The notes under the pieces were generated by a model, which worked only from the letters and a program-made list of their open reading frames with translations, was not told the DNA's origin and did not search any database. A stretch of 13,233 nucleotides of DNA. Source: JBBIVP01 sp037439705 [NCBI: bacterium]. GTDB taxonomy: Bacteria; JBBIVP01. The position numbers were made by a program, and so were the translations under genes. This document shows, piece after piece, positions 5,331-12,182 of this stretch. The DNA is taken from positions 1 to 13,233 of the forward strand of contig JBBIVP010000015.1 in the NCBI GenBank assembly GCA_037439705.1. The letters run 5' to 3'. How positions within the stretch are numbered: position 1 is the first letter of the stretch; every line of letters starts with the position of its first letter.

Positions 5331-7887
5331 GAATTATAACCCTTGGAGTTATGAAGACGACCAATTCTTTTGTCTCGTCTGTATATGTGGTTTTTCTGAA
5401 AAGCCATCCTATAACGGGAATTTTTGAAAACCATGGAACACCCGCCATCGTTTTCGCTTTTGTAATTGTGTAAATACCTCCTATAACAGCTGTTTCTCCA
5501 TCCCTTATCAGAATTTCTGTAGATGCCTCCTTCTTGTCTATGCTTGGAACTCCTCCTGCACTGCGGATGGCTGTATTCGGAGCATTTTTCTCCGCTTTTA
5601 TCTTCATAATAACTGTTCTGTCTGCTGTAACATGAGGGGTCACCTTCAAACTTAGGGTAGCATCTATGAACTGGGTCTGGGTTCCTGCCTGTGAAACAGT
5701 CTCAAATGGAATTGAAATTCCCTGTTTTATCTCTGCTTCTCTGTTATCAAGGGTTACAACCCTCGGACTTGATATCACCTTTCCTTCTCCTACAGCCTCC
5801 ATTGCGCTCAATCTCAGGTCAAGAATGGCAGAATTGTTTAAACTTCCAAAGGTAAAACCTATACCACCACCGGTTCCGATTCCAACGCTGGCTGGAAGGT
5901 TGACCACAAAATTTGGAACCTCTGCGCTTCCGACTTCTCTTGTTGGTCTTCCGGAGAGATCAGTAAATCCAGATACTCCTATGGTATTCGGGAAATAAAG
6001 ACCTGTTGGAGTTCCATAGCTTGGAGAGGCAGAAAACCTTCCTCCCCACTGCACGCCGATTTCCTTCGTGAAGTTTGTATTTGCCTCTACTATCCTTGCT
6101 TCTATAAGAACCTGAGGAGTCTGGAGGTCAAGGGTTCTGACGAGTTTTTCTGACTCATCAACGATTTTCCTCACATCCTTTACAATTATAGTATTGGTCC
6201 TTGCATCAACCTGAATTGTTCCTCTTTCTGTAAGGAGTGGCTTAATCTGAGCACTTATTTCGCTGGCGGACGCATAGTTAACAGGAATGAGCCTCGTTAT
6301 AAGGGGCTCCTTCTTCTTCGTCTCTTCTATAAACTCAAGCCTCTCTTTTTCCTCTTTTCTCAATCTATCAAGAGGAGAGATTCTCACCACATTTCCAACC
6401 CTAACCATTCCAAGGTTATTCGTTTGCAAAATGACATCAAGAGCCTGATCCCATGGAATGTTCTTCATTCTTACCGTCACATTTCCCTTTACATCGTCTG
6501 TTACAATTATGTTTAGTTTGCTGACCTCTGCTATGAGCCTGAAAACATCCCTTATATCCGCTTCCTTGAACTCAAGAGAAATTCTCATTCCAGTATATCT
6601 TTTCTTCGCAATCATCTCAGGCGCCACCCCAACCTCAGGGGGGACTTCCTCTTCAACTTTCGGAGGAGGGGGAGCAACCGGTGGAGGAGTTGGAGTTGGG
6701 GTTGGGATTGGAGTAGGAGGTGGAGGGGAAGGAGGTACAACTTCAGGTGGTTTTTCCTCAACTTTTCTCACCTCGGCGATTACAGGTGGAACAATGATAG
6801 GACTCAAGGTTACCACGAGTTTATTTTCTTTCTTTTCAATCTCATATGGTGGAACATCTTCTGTTGGAACATCAAGAACGAATCTCACCTTATCAGGATG
6901 TTGACCGAGCCTTACTTTTGAAATGAGTGGCGAACCAACATCTACAGTGGTGCTCGGATATAGATTTCCTACATCCATAATGTCCACCACCAATCTCGGT
7001 GGATTTTGAAGCTTAAAAGCTGTGTAATCACCAATAGGACCGTTTCCGATGAATTCTATTGTTGTTTTTTCTCCCACTACGGAGGATTTTATGTCAATTA
7101 TCTTTGATGCCCTTTCAAGAACTGGAGGTGGAACAACCTCTGGGGCAGGAGGTGGAACTGCTTCAGTAACTTCTTCAGGCGCAGAAGGTGGGACCTCTTC
7201 CGCAACCTCCTCACGAGCAGGTGGGATTTCCTCTGGCTTAGGTCCTTGAGGAGGCGCTACTTCCTTAGTAACCTCTTCTGGCGCCTCTTCTGGCGCCTCT
7301 TCTGGCACCTCTTCTGGCGCCTCTTCTGGCACCTCTTCAACAACCTCTTCAACAACCTCTTCTGGGGCTTCCTCCACTACCTCCTTCTCGGGCTCTTCAG
7401 CCTCAACCTCCTCCTCCGCAGGTGCTTCCTCTTCTTCCAGTTCCTCTATTATTTCCTCTTCAGCCTGTGCGAACTTCTTCTTCAGTTTGGTAGGTGCAAT
7501 CCACATTTTTATCTCATTCCCTTCCCTTTTAACCTCAAAGGATGGTGGAAGATTGGTTTTTATTTCAATCCTTCCCGATTTTCCAAGTTTTTGAATTTTA
7601 AGAGAATTTATGATACCACTTGATACATCTATAGCCGGTTTGATATAACGAACATCTGTATCTGTGAGGTCAAGAATTATTCTCCATGGTTCAATCAACC
7701 TGAAAGCAGTGTAATTAGTGGGCTGTGTTCCTGAAACTAAAATCCTTGCTCCATTCTTATAGACCTGAACCTTAACCTTTTTTATGATATTCCTTTTGAA
7801 GGTTATTTCTTTTTTCACAGTATGAGTAGCACATGAAAATCCCCCCACTATAAGAAAGGAAATAAGTGCTGTTCTCAATCTTCTCAT
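5323..7887 (-). CDS. pilQ: Type IV pilus secretin PilQ with two AMIN domains
   Basis: Forms the outer-membrane channel through which the type IV pilus passes. It has 854 residues. Order: N-terminal hydrophobic export signal (about 5-18) followed by C19, a poor lipobox; AMIN domain 1 (about 38-130), which in this family binds peptidoglycan; an acidic Glu/Pro/Val/Ala linker (141-258) with PEEA/PEEV repeats; AMIN domain 2 (about 263-362); a Pro/Thr-rich linker (about 380-418); STN/N0 domain (432-505); N1 domain (527-600); and the secretin beta-barrel domain (about 690-852) ending in VPWFSKIPVIGWLF and ELVVFITPRVI, hallmarks of the family. The start has an excellent AAGGAGGT seven bases upstream of the ATG. 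It lies 18 nt after pilP and overlaps aroC. Confidence 0.97.
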   Translation of the reverse strand: MRRLRTALISFLIVGGFSCATHTVKKEITFKRNIIKKVKVQVYKNGARILVSGTQPTNYTAFRLIEPWRIILDLTDTDVRYIKPAIDVSSGIINSLKIQKLGKSGRIEIKTNLPPSFEVKREGNEIKMWIAPTKLKKKFAQAEEEIIEELEEEEAPAEEEVEAEEPEKEVVEEAPEEVVEEVVEEVPEEAPEEVPEEAPEEAPEEVTKEVAPPQGPKPEEIPPAREEVAEEVPPSAPEEVTEAVPPPAPEVVPPPVLERASKIIDIKSSVVGEKTTIEFIGNGPIGDYTAFKLQNPPRLVVDIMDVGNLYPSTTVDVGSPLISKVRLGQHPDKVRFVLDVPTEDVPPYEIEKKENKLVVTLSPIIVPPVIAEVRKVEEKPPEVVPPSPPPPTPIPTPTPTPPPVAPPPPKVEEEVPPEVGVAPEMIAKKRYTGMRISLEFKEADIRDVFRLIAEVSKLNIIVTDDVKGNVTVRMKNIPWDQALDVILQTNNLGMVRVGNVVRISPLDRLRKEEKERLEFIEETKKKEPLITRLIPVNYASASEISAQIKPLLTERGTIQVDARTNTIIVKDVRKIVDESEKLVRTLDLQTPQVLIEARIVEANTNFTKEIGVQWGGRFSASPSYGTPTGLYFPNTIGVSGFTDLSGRPTREVGSAEVPNFVVNLPASVGIGTGGGIGFTFGSLNNSAILDLRLSAMEAVGEGKVISSPRVVTLDNREAEIKQGISIPFETVSQAGTQTQFIDATLSLKVTPHVTADRTVIMKIKAEKNAPNTAIRSAGGVPSIDKKEASTEILIRDGETAVIGGIYTITKAKTMAGVPWFSKIPVIGWLFRKTTYTDETKELVVFITPRVIIRE
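6661..6741 (-). repeat. Pro/Thr low-complexity linker in pilQ
   Basis: Encodes about residues 383-409 of PilQ, including a PTPTPTPPP run followed by VAPPPP. The DNA has an approximate 6-nt period (Pro-Thr codon pairs). It joins the second AMIN domain to the N0 domain and is probably an extended, flexible spacer. Confidence 0.75.
7271..7366 (-). repeat. Eight 12-nt tandem repeats coding for acidic PEE(A/V) units in pilQ
   Basis: Eight consecutive 12-base units, on the plus strand variants of acctcttctggc, differing mostly at the first base (a/g); two units carry aaca in place of tggc and one ends in tggg. Read on the minus strand they code for four-residue units of the PEEA/PEEV type in PilQ at about residues 174-206. 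The period is a multiple of three, so copy-number change would keep the frame and only change linker length. Confidence 0.9.
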
Positions 7888-7905
7888 CTCTTTACCTCCT
7901 TAAAA

Positions 7906-8397
7906 TTATTCTTTCATCTCTAAAACCACCTCGCCGGTGGTTATCTGTCCGTAGATGTCCTCATACTCTTCAACAATGTAAACTTTCTTTTCTGTTATTT
8001 TTGTTATTTTCCCATTATTTCTTCCTATTCTTGTTCCCTTTCCCACAATATATGTCTCCCCCTTGGGGTCTTTCACAATCGCCTTTGGCTCTTTCACATC
8101 CCATATTATTCCTACAAGTTCAAACTGAGCAACATTGTATTCCTCAAGTGGCGTTCTCAGCTCAGGACCACCTTCCTTCACACCCTTGAACAGAGGTTCA
8201 AATGGGTCTGTTTTTCCGAATGGTTCATAACGATATACACTCCGGACATCCGCAACTTCTTCCTTCTTTTCTTCCACTGCTACTTGAGTTTCTGTAACTA
8301 GTTTTCCTTTCTGAACAGCAGCGCCTTTTGTTTTTCCCTTACAGGAAATAACCACAAGAAAAGAAAATAACATTATCACCAAAACTGTTTTTTTCAT
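7906..8397 (-). CDS. pilP: Type IV pilus assembly lipoprotein PilP
   Basis: Inner-membrane lipoprotein of the pilus alignment complex; it joins the PilN-PilO heterodimer to the secretin PilQ across the periplasm. It has 163 residues. The signal peptide is MKKTVLVIMLFSFLVVIS with lipidation at C19 (VIS-C lipobox). A disordered stretch (about 20-50) is followed by the YRYEPFGKTDPFEP segment, then PLEEYNVAQFELVGIIW, the characteristic start of the PilP homology beta-sandwich that contacts PilQ, then strands ending in GEVVLEMKE. The start codon overlaps the pilO stop by 4 nt (ATGA) with a G-rich ribosome site inside the end of pilO. pilQ begins 18 nt later. Confidence 0.95.
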   Translation of the reverse strand: MKKTVLVIMLFSFLVVISCKGKTKGAAVQKGKLVTETQVAVEEKKEEVADVRSVYRYEPFGKTDPFEPLFKGVKEGGPELRTPLEEYNVAQFELVGIIWDVKEPKAIVKDPKGETYIVGKGTRIGRNNGKITKITEKKVYIVEEYEDIYGQITTGEVVLEMKE

Positions 8398-9026
8398 CTC
8401 TTCCCCCCTTTTGGTGTGGGTCCGGTGGGTGCCGGGGATGGTTTGTATTTATAGGTCTCAAGCGAAATTTTCAAATTTAAAGTTACATTTCCCATCTTAT
8501 CTTCTACAGGGGTTATTGAAAAGTCCACAGGTCTAACAATTCTTTCCATCTTCGCAACTTTATCAAGAAATAGTGCAACACTGTGAAATTTTCCGCTTAT
8601 TTCTGCTTCAATTGGAACAGTGGAATAAAGCCCACCGCTCCCCGGAACTTCGTCTTTTGGTGCGAATTTTAGAAACTCCACATTTACCTCTTTGCCTATG
8701 CTGGAGATACCAACAAACACCTTTTCAACCTCCGCTTCAGAAGGAAGTTTCTTTATGTATTCAGAAAGTTTGTTCTCCAGCTTTTCATATTCCTGTTTTA
8801 CCTTCTCAAGATTTGCGAGGGTCTGTTTTGCAGCCGTTAAATCACGGTCCAATTTATTTAGGCTCGCTTCCTTTGCAGCTATTTCTTTATTGGCAGGAAG
8901 ATAAAGAAAAAAGATAGCAAAAATAATTACCACAAGAATTATGAAACCTGTAATCAACCACCTCTGGACAGGTGTCAACTTTTTAATTGAATCCTTACTT
9001 ATACCCAGTTCAAATTTAGGAGCCAT
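8394..9026 (-). CDS. pilO: Type IV pilus assembly protein PilO
   Basis: Bitopic inner-membrane protein that pairs with PilN in the pilus alignment complex. It has 210 residues: a short cytoplasmic tail (1-21), one transmembrane helix (about 22-43, ITGFIILVVIIFAIFFLYL), a periplasmic coiled coil (about 45-95), then a ferredoxin-like alpha/beta domain with EKVFVGISSIGKEVNVEFLKFAP and the VPIEAEISGKFHSVALFLDKVAKMERIV segment diagnostic of PilO. It ends in a Pro/Gly/Lys-rich tail. The start is one base after the pilN stop, with GGAGGGT just upstream inside pilN. Confidence 0.95.
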   Translation of the reverse strand: MAPKFELGISKDSIKKLTPVQRWLITGFIILVVIIFAIFFLYLPANKEIAAKEASLNKLDRDLTAAKQTLANLEKVKQEYEKLENKLSEYIKKLPSEAEVEKVFVGISSIGKEVNVEFLKFAPKDEVPGSGGLYSTVPIEAEISGKFHSVALFLDKVAKMERIVRPVDFSITPVEDKMGNVTLNLKISLETYKYKPSPAPTGPTPKGGKR

Positions 9027-9027
9027 C

Positions 9028-9615
9028 TTACCCTCCTGTCTTTGGTTTTTGAGGTTCCTCCACGCTTACATTCAGGTCAAATTCAAAATAGGAAAGCCCT
9101 TTTTCCTTTTTTGCGGTCACTCCGCGTAGGGAAACACTTTTGTAATAATTTGATTTCTCAAGGTTTTCAATAAAAAGGGCTATACTCTCCTGGTCCATAG
9201 AAACTCCCTTGATTGATATAAGACCTCCCTTTTTTGAAAAGGATTTCAGCTGAATTCTCTTTTTTATCCTTGATTCTGGATTGTAAGGAACGCTCTTCGC
9301 AAGTTCGTCAAGAAGAATGACATCCAGTTCTCTTCCCTGTGCAAGTGCTTCAATAATACCGAGTTTTTGTTCCACCTCCTTCTTCTTGTTTTCAAAGTCT
9401 TTGACATCTTTTATCTTTTTATCTAACTCCGCTATTTCCCTTTTTATTGTGTTTTCCTTTTCTGCCAATTCTTTGATTTTGCCTCTGAAATGAAGATATA
9501 TGAGGGAAAGCGCAACTACCTCCACAGCGACTAATACAATGGTCAAAATTAACCATAACCTTATCTCCTCTTCCTTTCTCTTTTCTTTTACAGGAAGAAA
9601 ATTAATCCTTATCAT
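9028..9615 (-). CDS. pilN: Type IV pilus assembly protein PilN
   Basis: Bitopic inner-membrane protein bridging cytoplasmic PilM and periplasmic PilO/PilP. It has 195 residues. The N-terminus IRINFLPVKEK matches the conserved INLLP-type peptide that docks in a groove of PilM. A transmembrane helix (about 19-41) is followed by a coiled coil rich in Lys and Glu (about 44-90) and a small alpha/beta periplasmic domain with ISIKGVSMDQESIALFIENLEKS, typical of PilN/GspL-like folds. The ATG has GGGGTGA a few bases upstream. It lies 15 nt after pilM and 1 nt before pilO. Confidence 0.95.
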   Translation of the reverse strand: MIRINFLPVKEKRKEEEIRLWLILTIVLVAVEVVALSLIYLHFRGKIKELAEKENTIKREIAELDKKIKDVKDFENKKKEVEQKLGIIEALAQGRELDVILLDELAKSVPYNPESRIKKRIQLKSFSKKGGLISIKGVSMDQESIALFIENLEKSNYYKSVSLRGVTAKKEKGLSYFEFDLNVSVEEPQKPKTGG

Positions 9616-9630
9616 TTTTCACCCCATATT

Positions 9631-10701
9631 TTATTCATAAGGTTTTCTCATTGCCAGACCAACAGCAATGGAGAAAACTGAAGGAGTTTGTTCTATAAGA
9701 GTTGTATCAATCCCTTTAGATGGAACTATTATCTGAGCAAAGGGGTTAATTAGCTCAACCTCCAGTTCCGTTGCTTCTTTTATTGCCTCAACAAAACCTT
9801 TAAGAAGCGCTGTTCCACCCGAAATGGAAATTCTTGAAACATGAGTACCTTCAGGAAGTGTTCCAAAAATTCTTTTGAGGTCTTTAACTATGCTATCTAT
9901 AATTGCGCCTGTTGCTTCTTTGATGATTTTTTCAGCCTCTGGTGAAATTTCTTCTCCCTCTTTTCCATATTTCCTCTTTATTTCGTCTGCGTCTTCGTAA
10001 TCAAACCCTAAATTCTTCTGAAGCTCTTCTGTTATTTGATTTCCCGCGTTTTTCGGCACATCTCTTACATAAAGGCTCTTGTCTCCCTTTATTATGTTCA
10101 GAAGATACATTGACGCACCTATGTCAAGTAGAGCGACAGTCTCGTCTTCAGAAGTTGAATAATTCAATCTGAAACAATTTTGCAAAGAAAACACATTATA
10201 ATCAACTACAACCGGTTCATACCCTAATTCTTTTATGAGAGCCACATAGTTATTTACAAGGTCTTTCTTTGCAAATATAAGGGATACCTCCATCTGTCCT
10301 TCTTCATGGATGGTATCAAGAATGACAAAATCCATATAAACTTCGTCTAACGTAAGTCCAGATGGGATATGCTGTTCTGCTTCCCACTTTATGTGATTTT
10401 CGAACTCCTCCCTTGTCATGATCGGCACCTTTATTTTTTTGTGCATTACACCTGCATGTCCTCCAATACCTATAACCACATTTTTTGTCTTTGCCCTTTT
10501 TTCTTTCAACAATGTCCTTATTGCTTCTCCCACTCCAGCTGTGTTTATTATCTCTCCATCAACAATGGATTCAGGGGGTGTTCTTATAATTCCGATGTTC
10601 TCCAATTTATAACCCTTGGATGTCTCGGAGAGTTCAACAAATTTTATTGAGTATGCACCTATATCAAGTCCGAATGCCCTGTTACTTTTAAATGGCCACA
10701 T
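9631..10701 (-). CDS. pilM: Type IV pilus assembly protein PilM (actin-like ATPase fold)
   Basis: Cytoplasmic actin/FtsA-like protein that binds PilN's N-terminal peptide and links the inner-membrane platform to the pilus motor. It has 356 residues. Motifs: phosphate-1 loop FGLDIGAYSIKFVEL (residues 10-24), the IKWEAEQHIPSGLTLDEVYMDF block typical of PilM, a second LLDIGASMYLLNI phosphate loop, GNQITEELQKNLGFDYEDADEIK, and an adenosine motif ISISGGTALLKGF near the end. First gene of the leftward operon; its ATG lies about 40 nt below the predicted transcription start, with a G-run (GGGGGA) as a modest ribosome site. Confidence 0.97.
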   Translation of the reverse strand: MWPFKSNRAFGLDIGAYSIKFVELSETSKGYKLENIGIIRTPPESIVDGEIINTAGVGEAIRTLLKEKRAKTKNVVIGIGGHAGVMHKKIKVPIMTREEFENHIKWEAEQHIPSGLTLDEVYMDFVILDTIHEEGQMEVSLIFAKKDLVNNYVALIKELGYEPVVVDYNVFSLQNCFRLNYSTSEDETVALLDIGASMYLLNIIKGDKSLYVRDVPKNAGNQITEELQKNLGFDYEDADEIKRKYGKEGEEISPEAEKIIKEATGAIIDSIVKDLKRIFGTLPEGTHVSRISISGGTALLKGFVEAIKEATELEVELINPFAQIIVPSKGIDTTLIEQTPSVFSIAVGLAMRKPYE

Positions 10702-10747
10702 TTATTCCCCCATTCTTTCTTTTCTTCCATAACCCCATTTTGCTATT

Positions 10748-10776
10748 ATTATAAGAAGTTTTTTTTTATTTGTCAA
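10748..10776 (-). promoter_or_regulatory. Consensus sigma70-type promoter of the pilM operon
   Basis: On the minus strand TTGACA (10776-10771), 17-nt spacer, TATAAT (10753-10748): both hexamers match consensus fully at ideal spacing. Predicted start of transcription is about 10741, giving a leader of about 40 nt. Upstream of the -35 box (10777-10800) is an A/T-tract stretch resembling an UP element. Activity is inferred. Confidence 0.85.
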
Positions 10777-10843
10777 GTAGTTTTTTAAAATTTAGTTTTA
10801 ACCTCCTATAAACTTGCATAGAAATTTAAATCTCCACAATTGT

Positions 10844-10872
10844 TTGAAAAAAAGAAGTTTGTTTACTATAAC
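10844..10872 (+). promoter_or_regulatory. Sigma70-type promoter of hemL
   Basis: TTGAAA (10844-10849), 17-nt spacer, TATAAC (10867-10872); each hexamer matches consensus in five of six positions. Predicted start of transcription is about 10879, leaving a short leader that contains the AAAGGGGTGA ribosome site (10882-10891) before the ATG at 10896. It is divergent from the pilM promoter, with 67 bp between the two -35 boxes. Confidence 0.75.
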
Positions 10873-10895
10873 AAAGACAAAAAAGGGGTGAGATT

Positions 10896-12170
10896 ATGAA
10901 GAACCTTTCTCTTTTTGAAAGGGCTAAAAAAGTTATCCCGGGCGGTGTAAACAGTCCTGTCAGGGCTTTTGGAGCAGTAGGAGGAAATCCTCCGTTTATA
11001 AAATGGGGATGTGGTTCAAAAATATACGATGAGGAAGGAAATGAATACATAGACCTTTTTATGTCATGGGGTCCCTTGATACTTGGACATGGTAGAAAGG
11101 AAGTAATTCAGAAATTGACAGAGGCAGTGCTGAACGGAACTTCTTATGGTGCACCCACTGAGCTTGAGATATTGCTGGCAGAAGAAATCATTGATTCCTT
11201 ACCGTCCATAGAACTCATCAGATTCGTAAACTCTGGAACAGAAGCGGTCATGAGTGCGGTCCGGCTTGCAAGGGCATTCACAAAAAGGAAGTTTTTAGTA
11301 AAATTTGATGGATGCTATCACGGACATTCTGATTCCATGCTTGTAAGTGCGGGCTCAGGAGCATTAACATTTGGAATTCCATCAAGCCCGGGCGTACCCG
11401 AAGAAATAGCGGGATTAACCATTGTGCTTCCATACAACTCTTCCGAAGGAGTGAAGGAGTTATTTTCTAAAAGGGGTGAAGAAATTGCCTGTGTGATTGT
11501 TGAACCTGTGGCAGGAAATATGGGAGTGGTTCTTCCCGAAAAAGGTTTTCTTGAAACATTGAGAGATGAAACAAAAAAGTATGGAGCAATTCTTATCTTC
11601 GATGAAGTAATAACAGGCTTCAGAATTTCTGAAGGAGGAGCCCAAGGAGCTTTCAAGATAAGTCCCGATTTAACATGTCTCGGAAAAATAATAGGTGGAG
11701 GGCTTCCTGTCGGAGCCTATGGTGGAAAAAGAGAAATAATGGAAATGGTTTCACCATCAGGCCCCGTGTATCAGGCAGGGACTCTCTCCGGCAATCCCCT
11801 TGCAATGACAGCAGGGCTTGAAACAATTAGAATTCTAAAAAAGGAAAAGCTGTATGACATCCTTGAAGAAAGAACCAGAAAACTCGCAGGAGCGATAGGA
11901 AAAATTTTGAAAGAAAAAGGGATACCTCACTGGCTCAATCAAATTGCTTCTATGTTCACTATATTTTTCACAAATGAACAGGTCAAAGACCTGACCACCG
12001 CAAAAAAATCGGACATCACTCTTTTTAAGAAATTCTTCCATGCCCTTTTAAAAAGGGGAATATATCTCCCGCCATCTCAATTTGAAGCAATTTTTCTTTC
12101 TACTGCCCATACAGATGAGGATTTAGAAAAAATAATAAGCGCAGTTGAAGAGGCAGTGAAAGAGATTTAA
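10896..12170 (+). CDS. hemL: Glutamate-1-semialdehyde 2,1-aminomutase
   Basis: PLP enzyme that converts glutamate-1-semialdehyde to 5-aminolevulinate, the C5 route to haem and other tetrapyrroles, in the cytoplasm. It has 424 residues, the family's usual length. Visible: N-terminal AKKVIPGGVNSPVRAF, the PLP-phosphate region RFVNSGTEAVMSAVRLARAFT, GCYHGHSDS, EPVAGNMGVV, IFDEVITGFR with the PLP-pairing Asp, and the Schiff-base lysine K264 in CLGKIIGGGLPVGAYGG, equivalent to K265 of E. coli. Its own promoter and ribosome site lie just upstream. The next gene starts 12 nt after its stop, so the two are probably cotranscribed. No hemA is in the window. Confidence 0.98.
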   Translation: MKNLSLFERAKKVIPGGVNSPVRAFGAVGGNPPFIKWGCGSKIYDEEGNEYIDLFMSWGPLILGHGRKEVIQKLTEAVLNGTSYGAPTELEILLAEEIIDSLPSIELIRFVNSGTEAVMSAVRLARAFTKRKFLVKFDGCYHGHSDSMLVSAGSGALTFGIPSSPGVPEEIAGLTIVLPYNSSEGVKELFSKRGEEIACVIVEPVAGNMGVVLPEKGFLETLRDETKKYGAILIFDEVITGFRISEGGAQGAFKISPDLTCLGKIIGGGLPVGAYGGKREIMEMVSPSGPVYQAGTLSGNPLAMTAGLETIRILKKEKLYDILEERTRKLAGAIGKILKEKGIPHWLNQIASMFTIFFTNEQVKDLTTAKKSDITLFKKFFHALLKRGIYLPPSQFEAIFLSTAHTDEDLEKIISAVEEAVKEI

Positions 12171-12182
12171 AATAAATAAACA

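Noticed and set aside
6458-6904. Plus-strand frame coding for a Gly-rich, glycine-valine repeat protein
   Set aside because: It is the antisense of the Pro/Thr-rich linker of pilQ; the glycine run is only the complement of proline codons.
7246-7623. Plus-strand open frame of 125 codons with a Trp/Leu/Phe-rich repeat
   Set aside because: It is the antisense reading of the pilQ acidic repeat linker; low-complexity codons keep the opposite frame open. There is no family resemblance and no credible start signal.
10776-10807. AGGAGG on the minus strand (complement of cctcct at 10802-10807) in the divergent region, hinting at a small leader peptide before pilM
   Set aside because: It lies upstream of the predicted pilM transcription start, so it would not be in the mRNA, and no start codon stands at a normal distance; the TTG there is the -35 box itself.
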